Of a DNA stretch of 64,000 nt, positions 18,283-26,692 are shown one piece after another. The notes under the pieces are model-generated. The model ran no database searches, had not been told where the DNA came from, and saw only the letters and a list, made by a program, of their open reading frames with translations. The DNA is from Jannaschia formosa. Lineage in GTDB: Bacteria > Pseudomonadota > Alphaproteobacteria > Rhodobacterales > Rhodobacteraceae. The translations under genes and the position numbers were made by a program. The stretch is taken from assembly GCF_003340555.1 (NCBI RefSeq), contig NZ_QPLJ01000002.1, forward strand, positions 240,405 to 304,404, given 5' to 3'. The first letter of the stretch is position 1. The number at the start of each line of letters is the position of its first letter.

Positions 18283-18661
18283 CTCGTGTCGTTCCTGTGC
18301 GGGGACGCGGCCCCTCGCGGGCGGCGCCGGGATGGATGGACGAGACGACGGCCGCCCGCATCAGGCCGCGCAGCCCGGTTGCACCCAGAGGGGCGCGCAG
18401 GCGGAGCGCGGGCACAGTCGATCCTCTCGACCCGAAGCCGTAGGGGGCGCGCGCGGCGGCATTTGGTCCGCGGCGGGGCCGTCTCGTGGCCGCAACGCCG
18501 CCACGCCAGCGCGCGCGCGGTGGCCCCGGATTCGGGGTGTGCTGCGTAGTATCCGGTATTTGACACGGCCCCGCGGATGCCTAGTGTCGCGCCAGGTCTC
18601 GAGACAGGGGCTGCCGGGCCGCCGGGAGGGTGGTTCAGGCATTTCATATAGGGAGGAAGAA
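18283..18661. other. 379-base divergent intergenic region
   Basis: Separates the sensor operon (minus) from the TRAP transporter operon (plus). Apart from the promoter candidate at 18560-18587 and a good ribosome-binding site (GGGAGGAAG) before 18662, I see GC-rich sequence without clear coding content. Binding sites of the neighbouring response regulator would be expected here. Confidence 0.6.
18560..18587 (+). promoter_or_regulatory. Predicted promoter of the TRAP operon
   Basis: A perfect -35 box TTGACA (18560-18565) and TAGTGT (18582-18587) are 16 bases apart. This is about 75 bases before the dctP ATG. The -10 match is weak, so an activator may be needed. Confidence 0.45.
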
Positions 18662-19750
18662 ATGGACCGTCGTTCATTCCTGAAGAATTCCGCCATCGGT
18701 GGCGCCGCCGCCGGCGCGACCGCGCTCGCCGCGCCCGCCTATGCGCAGGGCAACCGCACGCTGACGCTGGTCACGACCTGGGGCCGCGGTCTCGCCGGTG
18801 TGCACGATTCGGCCCAGTATTATGCCGACGCCGTCACCGCGATGAGCGACGGTCAGCTGACCATCGACCTGCGTGCCGGCGGCGAGCTGGTGGGGCCCTT
18901 CGAGGTGTTCGACGCGGTGTCCTCGGGACAGGCCGATCTCTACCACGGGGTGGACTACTACTTCCTGGCGAACGACCCGTCGCTGTCGTTCTTCTCGCAG
19001 ATCCCGTTCGGCATGACCTACATGGAGTTCAACAACTGGTTCTACCATGAGGGCGGGCGCGAGCTGGCCGACGAACTCTATTCGATCTTCGGCCTGAAGG
19101 CCTTCCCGGCGGGCAACACCGGTCCGCAGGCCGGCGGCTGGTTCCGGCAGGAGATCAACGGCCCCGAGGACTTCCAGGGCCTGCGCTTCCGCATGCCCGG
19201 CCAGGGCGGCGAGGTCCTGGGCAAGCTCGGCGCGTCCGTGCAGAACCTGCCCGGCTCCGAAGTCTATCAGGCGCTGGCCTCCGGCGCGATCGACGGCACG
19301 GAGTGGATCGGACCCTGGGCGGACGAGAAGGCCGGCTTCCAGGAAATCACCAAGATCTACTACCCCGCCGGCTTCCACGAGCCTGGCCCGAACCTGAACG
19401 TCGTGTGGAACCTCGAGGTCTTCGACAGCCTGACGCCCGCGCAGCAGTCGATCGTGCAGCAGGCAGCCCGCGCCGACAACATCTGGACGATGTCGCTGTT
19501 CATGGCGAACAACGCGGCGGCGCTGTCGCGCCTGCAGCAGGGCGGTGTCCAGGTTCGCGAGTTCCCCGACTCCGTCTGGGACGCGTTCGGCGCCGCGGCC
19601 AAGGAAGTCATCGAAGCTCCGATCGCGGGCGACGAGTTCTACAAGCGCGTCCACGACAGCTACATGGCGTCGATGAACAGCTCCGCCCAGTGGGCCTCGC
19701 GCTCGGAAGGCGAGTTCGCCGCCCAGCGCAACCGCATCCTGGGGATGTGA
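18662..19750 (+). CDS. TRAP transporter substrate-binding protein (DctP family)
   Basis: 362 residues. The N-terminus MDRRSFLKNSAIGGAAAGAT is a twin-arginine signal (RRSFLK), so the protein is exported folded to the periplasm. The body matches the DctP subgroup that includes the 2-oxo acid binder TakP (mannitol/chloroaromatic-type): TTWGRGLAGVHDSAQYYADA, LRFRMPGQGGEVLGKLGAS, and DGTEWIGPWADEKAGF, with the Trp-Glu region used by TakP for ligand and Na+ binding. The substrate is therefore probably a 2-oxo or other organic acid, by resemblance only. GGGAGGAAG sits 5 bases before the ATG at 18662. An earlier in-frame extension lacks any signal and is rejected. Confidence 0.93.
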   Translation: MDRRSFLKNSAIGGAAAGATALAAPAYAQGNRTLTLVTTWGRGLAGVHDSAQYYADAVTAMSDGQLTIDLRAGGELVGPFEVFDAVSSGQADLYHGVDYYFLANDPSLSFFSQIPFGMTYMEFNNWFYHEGGRELADELYSIFGLKAFPAGNTGPQAGGWFRQEINGPEDFQGLRFRMPGQGGEVLGKLGASVQNLPGSEVYQALASGAIDGTEWIGPWADEKAGFQEITKIYYPAGFHEPGPNLNVVWNLEVFDSLTPAQQSIVQQAARADNIWTMSLFMANNAAALSRLQQGGVQVREFPDSVWDAFGAAAKEVIEAPIAGDEFYKRVHDSYMASMNSSAQWASRSEGEFAAQRNRILGM

Positions 19751-19780
19751 CCCCGGGGCGCATGATGCCCTGACCGCTCC

Positions 19781-19809
19781 GGCCCGCCCCTCTCGTCGGG
19801 GGGCGGGCC
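19781..19809 (+). terminator. Intercistronic hairpin between dctP and dctQ
   Basis: GGCCCGCCCC, nine loop bases, GGGGCGGGCC: a perfect 10-bp stem 30 bases after the binding-protein stop. No T-run follows. In transporter operons such hairpins usually let the binding protein be made in excess over the membrane subunits. Confidence 0.6.
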
Positions 19810-19873
19810 GATCTCGATGTGACAGACTGCCCGAGCCGCCCGGCGCACGATGCCGGCCTGACAGGAGATCGCC

Positions 19874-20791
19874 ATGCTCGACTGGATCGGAGCCCTCCTG
19901 CTCGAGATCGTCCTCGCTCCGTACAACCTGGTGATGGCGCTGGTGAACCCGGGGTCGTGGCTGGCTTGGACGGGTGGGATCGAGACGATCGAGGCCAAGC
20001 AGTCGCTGATGCGATTCATCTACTACGGCGCCTCGGTCGAGTTCTTCTTCGTCCTGTTCGCGATCTTCCTCGTGATCACCGTCGCCGGATACTTCTTCCG
20101 CGACTTCCTCTGGGGCGTCGTGCGCGTCAACGAGGCCATCCTCAACTGGGTCGGCCGGGTCGCCGCCTGGGCCGGTCTGATCCTCGTCCTGCAGCAGATC
20201 ATGATCGTGTTCCTGCAGCGCATCTTCCGCGTCTCGGAGATCTCGATCGGCCCCTTCGGCACGACCTTCACCCGCGACCTGAGCTGGTATTCGGAAGAGC
20301 TGAAGCTCTACAACGCCATCGTCGTGTGTCTCTGCGTCGGCTGGACCTTCATCCAGGGCGGGCATGTCCGCGTCGACCTCGTCTATTCCGCCGTCTCGCA
20401 CCGCACCAAGCGGGCGATCGACATGGCGGGATCGCTGCTCTTCATGGTGCCGTCGGTGGTGCTGATCTGGCTGTTCTCCTGGTTCTTCTTCTGGCGCTCG
20501 ATGATCACCCCCGCCACCTCGGCCTCGGAAGATCTCGACAGGTTGCTGATGAAGGCCCGGGCGGTGCGCTGGAACGTCGAGACCATCAGCTTCAGCCCGA
20601 ACGGCTTCGACGCCTATTTCCTGTTCAAGGTCCTCATCCTCTGCTTCGCCGCGATCTCCTTCTTCCAGGCGCTGACCTTCTTCTGGCGGTCCTGGCTGGA
20701 ATACCGCGAGGGTGAGCTGAGCGCCGACCGCTACCTCGACCGCGACGTCCTGGGGGACGAGGACGCGCAGCGGGTGGCGGAGATCCACTGA
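19874..20791 (+). CDS. TRAP transporter small membrane subunit (DctQ)
   Basis: 305 residues, larger than the usual 160-220. Several hydrophobic segments are visible, among them FFFVLFAIFLVITVAGYFF, LILVLQQIMIVFLQRIF, FMVPSVVLIWLFSWFFFW and VLILCFAAISFFQALTFFW. The conserved DctQ wording is seen in VCVGWTFIQGGHVRVDLVYS, next to RTKRAIDMAGSL. It partners the large subunit in Na+-driven uptake. The first 90 residues (about two extra helices) and the loop around 215-250 account for the extra length. AGGAG lies 6 bases before the ATG. Confidence 0.9.
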   Translation: MLDWIGALLLEIVLAPYNLVMALVNPGSWLAWTGGIETIEAKQSLMRFIYYGASVEFFFVLFAIFLVITVAGYFFRDFLWGVVRVNEAILNWVGRVAAWAGLILVLQQIMIVFLQRIFRVSEISIGPFGTTFTRDLSWYSEELKLYNAIVVCLCVGWTFIQGGHVRVDLVYSAVSHRTKRAIDMAGSLLFMVPSVVLIWLFSWFFFWRSMITPATSASEDLDRLLMKARAVRWNVETISFSPNGFDAYFLFKVLILCFAAISFFQALTFFWRSWLEYREGELSADRYLDRDVLGDEDAQRVAEIH

Positions 20792-20870
20792 CGCCCGCGC
20801 GGCGTCGACACGAACGACAACGGCCACCCTTCCGCCAAAAGGCCGGGGGCCGACACGAGGGGAACAACGG

Positions 20871-23225
20871 ATGCCATTCGGACTGGACGGGGTCGAAGTC
20901 GGCCTGATCATCGTCTTCCTTTGCCTTTTCGGAGGCATCATGTCGGGCTTCCCGGTCGCCTTCGCCATCGCCGGCGCGGGGGTTATCAGCTTCGGGATCA
21001 TCGCCGCGCTCGACAGCGCCGGGATCCTGCTCCACGCCGCCATCGACACCGGGTCTGCCGAGTATGCGCAGCTCGTGGCCGAGGGGGTCCGGCGCGACGC
21101 CATCTCGATCTTCCGCTACCCCGAGCTTCCGCGCGTGATCGAACCGCTCTTCCCCGGCGGCTGGGAAGTGGCGCTGGACCGCAACATCTCCTTCATCGTC
21201 AACCGCATGAACGAGCGGGTGATCGCCGGTGCCTCGATCGAGACGCTGCTCGCGGTGCTGATGTTCGTGATGATGGGCATCACGCTGGAGCGGTCTAAGA
21301 TCGCGAACGACCTGCTGACCACGATGGCGCGGGTCTTCGGGCCGCTGCCGGGCGGGCTCGCCGTTTCCATCGTGATCGTGGGCGCCTTCCTCGCCGCCTC
21401 CACGGGAATCGTCGGCGCGACCGTCGTCACGATGGGTCTGCTGGCCCTGCCGACTATGCTGCGCAACAACTACTCGCCGGAGCTCGCCACCGGCGTGATC
21501 GCGGCCTCCGGCACGCTGGGCCAGATCATCCCGCCGTCCATCGTGATCGTGCTTCTGGGCACCCTCGCGGGCGACATCTACTCGACCGCGCAGGAGAACC
21601 GGGCCCAGCTCGTCGGCTGCACGGACGCCCTGACCTACCTCGGCACGCCCGCCGTCGTCTCGGTAGGCACGCTGTTCCAGGCGGCGCTGCTGCCCGGCAT
21701 CCTGCTTGCCTTCCTCTATGGCGCCTACGCCTTCGGCTTCGCGCTGCTGAACCCTTCCAAGGCACCCGCCGTCCGGATGGAAGACGGGCAGGGCACGATC
21801 TCGACCCGCGAGGACATGCTGACCTGGGCCCTGGGCGTACCCGCCGCTCTGATCGTGGGCGCCGTCCTGCTGGGGCAGGTCGGCGTCGTCGGCAGCCAGG
21901 ACGTCCGCGTCTCCAGCTTCACCGAAGCCGGGGCGACCGCCTCGTTGCGCACACAGGTGTCGCCGGATTGCCGGGACGCGATGATCGCGCTGCACGGGCA
22001 GGCGGCTTGGGACGCCGCCGTGGCCCAGCAGGCCGAGATAGACGCCTCGGGCGGCGTGCAGATGGCGCAGGAGCGCACCGCCGAGGAGCGTGAGACCGCG
22101 CGCCTCGCCGCCATCGCCAACGCGGCGCCCATCGGCACGGGCGTCGCGGTCCTGTTCATCGGCCTGGCGCTGGTCCTGTCGACGGCCCGCGCGGTCAATC
22201 CGTTGGCCGACGCCCGGCCGCTGCTGGTCGGCGCCGGGGGCGTCGCGCTGGCCTTCCTGATCGACTGGCTTCTGATCGGGCCGACGACCTCCTCCGGGGC
22301 GACCTTCGTTCTGCTGGCGATCCCGATGGCGCTGGTGCTCTATGGCGTCGGTCCCGCCTTCTCGCGGCTGGCCCGGAACGAGCTTCTGCGCGTGGTCTTC
22401 CCGCCGCTGGTGCTGATCGTCGCGGTGCTGGGCTCGATCCTGGGCGGCATCACCAACCCGACCCCGGCCGCCGCACTTGGCGCGGGCGGTGCGATCATGC
22501 TGGCCGCCTACCGCAAGCTGGAGGAGGAGGGGAACGGCAAGGGGTCCGTGATCCTGCTCGCCTCGCTGGCGCTGGTCGTGATGCTGCTCTTCGGGGTCAA
22601 CTTCGACCTGCGGATGGGGCTGGAGACGACGACGACCGGCGACATCATCGCCGGGGTGATCGCGCAGATCGCCTATCACGCCGCCTTCCTCGGCCTGCTC
22701 TACGCCTGCTGGGTGCTGTTCCGCACCGGCGTGCTGGGTCCGGTCGTGCGCGAGACGGCGAAGGTCACGAGCATGGTCTTCACCATCCTCATCGGCTCGC
22801 AGCTCCTGAACCTCGTGCTGATCTCCTTCGGCGGAGAGCACTACATCCAGGACTTCCTGCGCAGCTTCGACAACGAGCTGACGGTCTTCCTGATCGTCAT
22901 GCTGGTTCTGTTCATCCTGGGCTTCGTCCTCGACTTCCTTGAGATCATCTACATCGTCGTGCCGATCGTCGGCCCGGTCATCTATGGCGGCGCCTTCGAT
23001 CCGAGCTGGGTGACGATCATGATCGCGGTCAACCTGCAGACCTCGTTCCTGACGCCGCCCTTCGGCTTTGCGCTGTTCTACCTGCGCGGGGTCGCGCCGA
23101 AGGAGGTGACCACCGGTCACATCTATCGTGGCGTGCTGCCCTTCGTGCTGATCCAGCTCGCGGGGCTGGCGATCCTGTGGTTCTTCCCCGCCATCGTGAC
23201 CATCGTGCCGAACCTGTTGCCCTGA
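20871..23225 (+). CDS. TRAP transporter large membrane subunit (DctM), extended
   Basis: 784 residues, nearly double the usual DctM (about 430). The family signatures are MSGFPVAFAIAGAG at the N-terminus, MFVMMGITLERSKIANDLL, ASTGIVGATVVTMGLLALPT, SGTLGQIIPPSIVIVLLGT and, at the C-terminus, FVLDFLEIIYIVVPIVGPVI and QTSFLTPPFGFALFYLRGVAP. The extra length is in two parts: a hydrophilic insertion near 50-110 and a long one near 240-550 with about four added membrane helices and an alanine/glutamate-rich stretch (about 370-415). It forms the ion-coupled channel of the transporter. The start follows AGGGGAA at a good distance. Confidence 0.93.
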   Translation: MPFGLDGVEVGLIIVFLCLFGGIMSGFPVAFAIAGAGVISFGIIAALDSAGILLHAAIDTGSAEYAQLVAEGVRRDAISIFRYPELPRVIEPLFPGGWEVALDRNISFIVNRMNERVIAGASIETLLAVLMFVMMGITLERSKIANDLLTTMARVFGPLPGGLAVSIVIVGAFLAASTGIVGATVVTMGLLALPTMLRNNYSPELATGVIAASGTLGQIIPPSIVIVLLGTLAGDIYSTAQENRAQLVGCTDALTYLGTPAVVSVGTLFQAALLPGILLAFLYGAYAFGFALLNPSKAPAVRMEDGQGTISTREDMLTWALGVPAALIVGAVLLGQVGVVGSQDVRVSSFTEAGATASLRTQVSPDCRDAMIALHGQAAWDAAVAQQAEIDASGGVQMAQERTAEERETARLAAIANAAPIGTGVAVLFIGLALVLSTARAVNPLADARPLLVGAGGVALAFLIDWLLIGPTTSSGATFVLLAIPMALVLYGVGPAFSRLARNELLRVVFPPLVLIVAVLGSILGGITNPTPAAALGAGGAIMLAAYRKLEEEGNGKGSVILLASLALVVMLLFGVNFDLRMGLETTTTGDIIAGVIAQIAYHAAFLGLLYACWVLFRTGVLGPVVRETAKVTSMVFTILIGSQLLNLVLISFGGEHYIQDFLRSFDNELTVFLIVMLVLFILGFVLDFLEIIYIVVPIVGPVIYGGAFDPSWVTIMIAVNLQTSFLTPPFGFALFYLRGVAPKEVTTGHIYRGVLPFVLIQLAGLAILWFFPAIVTIVPNLLP

Positions 23226-23286
23226 TCGGCCGGGAACGGAGGGCGGGGTCGGCGCGTTTTCCGGCGACCACAGAGGGAGACCGATC

Positions 23287-23946
23287 ATGTCGCTCAAGCG
23301 CACCGCCACGCGGATGGCCATCGCCTTCGCCGCCGCCAAGGGTTACCAGGCTTTCCGCAGTCGCGGCGGCATGTCCGGCATCCGCGACCAGCTTGCCCGC
23401 AGCTCCGGCGCCGGCAGCGCCGGCGGGTCTGGCGGTGGGCTGGGCGCGGTTCTGGGCGCGCTGGGCGGCGGGCAGGCCACGAAGGGCGGGCTCGGTGGCC
23501 TGCTCGGCGGGCTGGCTGCGATGGCCGGCGGCTCTGGCGCGCTGGCAAGCACCGCCGGGCCGGAGCACGCGATGCGGATGGCCGAGGCCGGACCGCAGGA
23601 CGAGGACACCGCCCGCGCGATGATCCGCGCCATCGGGCAGGCCGTCCGCGCCGACGGCGAGATCGACGCGGCGGAGCGTGACACCCTGCACCAGATCATG
23701 GGCGACATGGAGACGGAGGAGGACCGCGCCGCGCTCGACTCCGCCCTGCAGGAGCCGGTCGATCCCGACGCGCTGGCGCGGGACGTCCCCGTCGGCCACG
23801 AGTCGGAAGTCTATGCCGCCGCCCTGACGGCCATCGACCCCGACCGTCCGGCCGAGCGGGCCTTCCTTGCCAGCTTCGCGCGCGGGCTGCGCCTGCGCGA
23901 CGCCGAGGTGGCCCAACTGCACGAGGCGGCGGGCAAGCCGCGCTGA
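23287..23946 (+). CDS. DUF533 (YebE-like, TerB-fold) protein
   Basis: 219 residues. The N-terminal half is low-complexity, rich in Gly, Ala and Ser (about 35-90), with a repeated GLGGLLGG pattern. The C-terminal half resembles DUF533/TerB-like helical domains: MIRAIGQAVRADGEIDAAER and an acidic metal-binding look in DGEIDAAE, ending with RAFLASFARGLRL. The role of the family, thought to be membrane-associated, is unknown. The ATG follows AGAGGGAG. It lies 61 bases behind the TRAP operon on the same strand, so may be read through from it, but has no evident link to transport. Confidence 0.8.
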   Translation: MSLKRTATRMAIAFAAAKGYQAFRSRGGMSGIRDQLARSSGAGSAGGSGGGLGAVLGALGGGQATKGGLGGLLGGLAAMAGGSGALASTAGPEHAMRMAEAGPQDEDTARAMIRAIGQAVRADGEIDAAERDTLHQIMGDMETEEDRAALDSALQEPVDPDALARDVPVGHESEVYAAALTAIDPDRPAERAFLASFARGLRLRDAEVAQLHEAAGKPR

Positions 23947-24029
23947 CCCCCTGAAGCCTTGACGCGATCCGAGGCTTGCAACCCCTGCGGGAGGAACGGC
24001 ATAGTCCGCCTGTCTGACCGGGGGTGTCG

Positions 24030-25136
24030 ATGGACGGGATCAAGGGCGAGGATATCTACTTTCGGGTCGGCGAGGCCATCCTCGCCAACGTCCCGCTCTC
24101 GATGGTCCTGACCGACCCCAACCAGGTCGATAACCCCATCGTCTACGTCAACGGCGCCTTCGAGCGGCTGACCGGCTATTCGGCTTCGGCGGTGGTGGGC
24201 CGCAACTGCCGCTTCCTGCAGGGCGACGACGTCGACCAGGAGGAGATCCGCGTGCTCTCGGACGCCATCGCCGCCCGCGAACCGGTGACGGTCACGCTGC
24301 GCAACACGCGGGCCGACGGCAAGCCCTTCAGGAACCGGCTGATGATTTCTCCGGTCTTCGACGCGAACGGGGACCTGCACGCCTTCGTCGGCCTCCAGTC
24401 GGAGGTGCTGAGCACGCCCCCGCGCGACGGCCATTCGGTAACGGCCATCGACGATCGCATCGCAGAGATGCAGCACCGAATGAAGAACCACCTTCAGATG
24501 GTCGCCTCGCTGGTGCGGATGCAGTCCCACGCCGACGAGGGAAGCCACGGCTACGACCTGCTGTCGCGCCGGATCAACGCGCTGTCGCTGCTCTATGACG
24601 AGTTCTCGCGCCCGCCGCAGGCCCAGGCGCCGCGCTACGACGTCGTCTCTGCGGGCGGCTATGTCAGCCGCGTCGCCTCGACCGTCGGCGCGCTGGACGG
24701 GCGGCGCGACATCCGGATCTCGATCGACGTCGATCCGGTCTACATGCGCAGTGAACCGGCCGCGCAGCTCGGGCTCATCACCTCCGAGATATTGTCCAAC
24801 ACGCTTCAGCACGCCTTCGTCGGGCGCGAGGAAGGGATGATCAGCGTCAGCCTTAAGCAGGGCGGCGGCGACCGCGTGAGGCTTTCGGTCAGCGACGACG
24901 GCATCGGGATGAGCGAGGACTGGCCGAAGACCGGCAATCTCGGCGCCCGGATCGTCTCGGGCCTCGTCCGCCAGCTCGGCGCCGAGCTGAAGGTGGCGAG
25001 CGGGTCCGGCGGCTCGGTCGTGCTGCTCGATTTCGACAGCGTCCTCGACACGTCGCTGGAAGGCGACGGCACCCGCGTCGTCAGCGATGCGGAGGGCGCG
25101 CGGAGCGGCGAGACGCCAAGACTGCCCGGAGAATGA
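24030..25136 (+). CDS. LOV-domain sensor kinase with HisKA_2-type kinase
   Basis: 368 residues. Residues about 15-125 form a LOV (PAS) domain with the flavin-binding motif GRNCRFLQG, whose Cys forms the blue-light adduct with FMN, preceded by NPIVYVNGAFERLTGYS. The kinase begins with MQHRMKNHLQMVASLVRMQS, the phospho-His motif of the HisKA_2/HWE-like group, then an ATPase domain with SEILSNTLQHAF and SDDGIGMSEDW. It resembles Brucella-type LOV kinases. No response regulator lies next to it. The start is taken as the ATG at 24030; a GTG two codons earlier (24024) is in frame and possible. The protein is soluble. Confidence 0.93.
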   Translation: MDGIKGEDIYFRVGEAILANVPLSMVLTDPNQVDNPIVYVNGAFERLTGYSASAVVGRNCRFLQGDDVDQEEIRVLSDAIAAREPVTVTLRNTRADGKPFRNRLMISPVFDANGDLHAFVGLQSEVLSTPPRDGHSVTAIDDRIAEMQHRMKNHLQMVASLVRMQSHADEGSHGYDLLSRRINALSLLYDEFSRPPQAQAPRYDVVSAGGYVSRVASTVGALDGRRDIRISIDVDPVYMRSEPAAQLGLITSEILSNTLQHAFVGREEGMISVSLKQGGGDRVRLSVSDDGIGMSEDWPKTGNLGARIVSGLVRQLGAELKVASGSGGSVVLLDFDSVLDTSLEGDGTRVVSDAEGARSGETPRLPGE

Positions 25137-25206
25137 GCGGCGCGGCCTTTCCCTCCGCCCGGCCGCAGCATAGGTAGCGGTCGAGACCCAGGAAGGAGAC
25201 CTCGCC

Positions 25207-25707
25207 ATGGCCGAGATCAAGGATCCCGAGAATACCGTCATCATCGAGCTCAAGGACGGCCCCGTGACCATCGAGCTTCTGCCCGACATCGCGCCGGGCC
25301 ATTGCGAGCGGATGAAGGAGCTGGCCCGCGAGGGTGCCTATGACGGCGTGGTCTTCCACCGCGTCATCGACGGCTTCATGGCCCAGACCGGCGATGTCGA
25401 GCACGGCAAGGAAGGCGGCTCGATGGGCCGCGCCGGCACCGGCGGCAGTGACAAGCCGAACCTCAAGGCCGAGTTCTCGGGCATCCCGCATGACCGCGGC
25501 ACGCTGGGCGCCGCCCGGTCGCAGAACCCGGATTCGGCCAACAGCCAGTTCTTCATCAACTTCGCCGACAACCACTTCCTCAACCGGCAGTACACGGTCT
25601 ATGGCCGCGTCATCGAGGGGATGGAGCATGTCGACAAGATCACCCGCGGCGAGCCGCCCGCAAACCCCGACAAGATGATCTCCGTCAAGGTTGCCGCCGA
25701 TGCATAA
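25207..25707 (+). CDS. ppiB: Cytoplasmic cyclophilin-type peptidylprolyl isomerase
   Basis: 166 residues without signal peptide. It catalyses cis-trans isomerisation of proline peptide bonds. The cyclophilin core is clear: GAYDGVVFHRVIDGFMAQTG with the catalytic Arg, then GTGGSDKPNLKAEF, RGTLGAARSQNPDSANSQFF with the Gln and Phe of the active site, and LNRQYTVYGRVIEGME. AAGGAG precedes the ATG at 25207. It overlaps the start of a second cyclophilin gene by eight bases. Confidence 0.95.
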   Translation: MAEIKDPENTVIIELKDGPVTIELLPDIAPGHCERMKELAREGAYDGVVFHRVIDGFMAQTGDVEHGKEGGSMGRAGTGGSDKPNLKAEFSGIPHDRGTLGAARSQNPDSANSQFFINFADNHFLNRQYTVYGRVIEGMEHVDKITRGEPPANPDKMISVKVAADA

Positions 25708-26248
25708 GCTCACCTTCATCGCGGCCATGCTGGCCGCCGGCGCCGTGCAGGCCGCGGGGCTCGAGATCGACGTGACCGGCGAGGCCGAGGGCACGATCAC
25801 CATCGACCTCTACGAGGACGTGGCCCCCGCCCATGTCGCCCAGATCACCCAGCTGGCCGAGCAGGGCGCCTATGACGGCGTCGTCTTCCATCGCGTGATC
25901 GACGGCTTCATGGCGCAGACCGGGGACGTGCAGCATGGCCGCATCGGCGGCAACATGGCGCTGGCCGGGACCGGGGGAAGCGATCTCGACGATCTCGACG
26001 CCGAGTTCTCGGACCGTTCCTTCGAGCGCGGCGTCGTCGGAATGGCCCGCGCGGCGAACCCGAACTCGGCCAACAGCCAGTTCTTCATCATGTTCGCGCC
26101 CGCGCCTCACCTCGACGGCCAGTACACCGTCATCGGCGAGGTGACGGAGGGCATGGACGTGGTCGACCGGATCAAGCGCGGCGAAGGCCGCGGCGGCGCC
26201 GTCACCGGCGCGCCCGACGTGATGGAGGACGTCCGCGTCATCGAGTGA
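25700..26248 (+). CDS. Periplasmic cyclophilin-type peptidylprolyl isomerase
   Basis: 182 residues. The ATG at 25700 gives a signal peptide (MHKLTFIAAMLAAGAVQAAG) and lies inside the 3' end of ppiB, so translation is probably coupled. The mature part is a cyclophilin: GAYDGVVFHRVIDGFMAQTG, GTGGSDLDDLDAEFSDRSF, ANPNSANSQFFIMFAPAPHL, YTVIGEVTEGMDVVDRI. The near identity of the core to the previous gene suggests a tandem duplication followed by gain of an export signal, so that one copy serves each compartment. A strong terminator follows. Confidence 0.93.
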   Translation: MHKLTFIAAMLAAGAVQAAGLEIDVTGEAEGTITIDLYEDVAPAHVAQITQLAEQGAYDGVVFHRVIDGFMAQTGDVQHGRIGGNMALAGTGGSDLDDLDAEFSDRSFERGVVGMARAANPNSANSQFFIMFAPAPHLDGQYTVIGEVTEGMDVVDRIKRGEGRGGAVTGAPDVMEDVRVIE

Positions 26249-26271
26249 CGCGGATCGGGTCCGACCACGGC

Positions 26272-26298
26272 AAAAGGCCCGCTCGCGCGGGCCTTTTT
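26272..26298 (+). terminator. Rho-independent terminator after the cyclophilin pair
   Basis: AAGGCCCGC, loop TCGC, GCGGGCCTT then TTT. A 9-bp stem with T-run 24 bases after the stop. The A-run on the other arm lets it work also for the minus-strand gene that ends at 26318. Confidence 0.92.
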
Positions 26299-26317
26299 CA
26301 CGTTCCGGGCGATGGCG

Positions 26318-26629
26318 TCACTCGGTCGGTACCACGATGAGTTCGCCGTCGCGTCCGCCGCCGCGCACGGTCGGCGGGCCTTCCGAGTCGGGGGCCACGG
26401 TGATCGGGGCTTGGCTCTCCAGCTCGTCGATCTCGACGCCCTCGGGGACGACGTCGGCGACATCCGGGCTGGGAACGATGTCGGCTTCGCCTTCGCCGGG
26501 CGACTCCGCCAGGAAGGTGAAGAGGGCGAAGATCAGAATCCCGGCCAGGGTGACACCGGCGGCCATGCCGATCAGCGGGCCGGCATGGCGGCGTTTCTGC
26601 TTGTCGAGGTTCGTGTCGGGGGCGCTCAT
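26318..26629 (-). CDS. Small single-pass membrane protein, unknown function
   Basis: 103 residues that I do not recognise. A short basic N-terminus (NLDKQKRRHAGP) is followed by one membrane helix (LIGMAAGVTLAGILIFALFTFL) and an acidic, Pro-rich tail (about 60 residues) that should face the periplasm. The tail has low-complexity acidic stretches. The ATG follows AGGAGG by 5 bases. It is upstream of nothing on its strand, and a shared bidirectional terminator closes it. Confidence 0.7.
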   Translation of the reverse strand: MSAPDTNLDKQKRRHAGPLIGMAAGVTLAGILIFALFTFLAESPGEGEADIVPSPDVADVVPEGVEIDELESQAPITVAPDSEGPPTVRGGGRDGELIVVPTE

Positions 26630-26692
26630 GGCGGACCTCCTGCGGTGAATGCGGTTACTGAAGAAACCCGCATCCCCCGCGGAGAGTTCCGA

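Noticed and set aside
20634-23339. 901-codon minus-strand frame opposite the DctM subunit
   Set aside because: Antisense shadow rich in His, Asp, Arg and Gln; no motif or ribosome-binding site.
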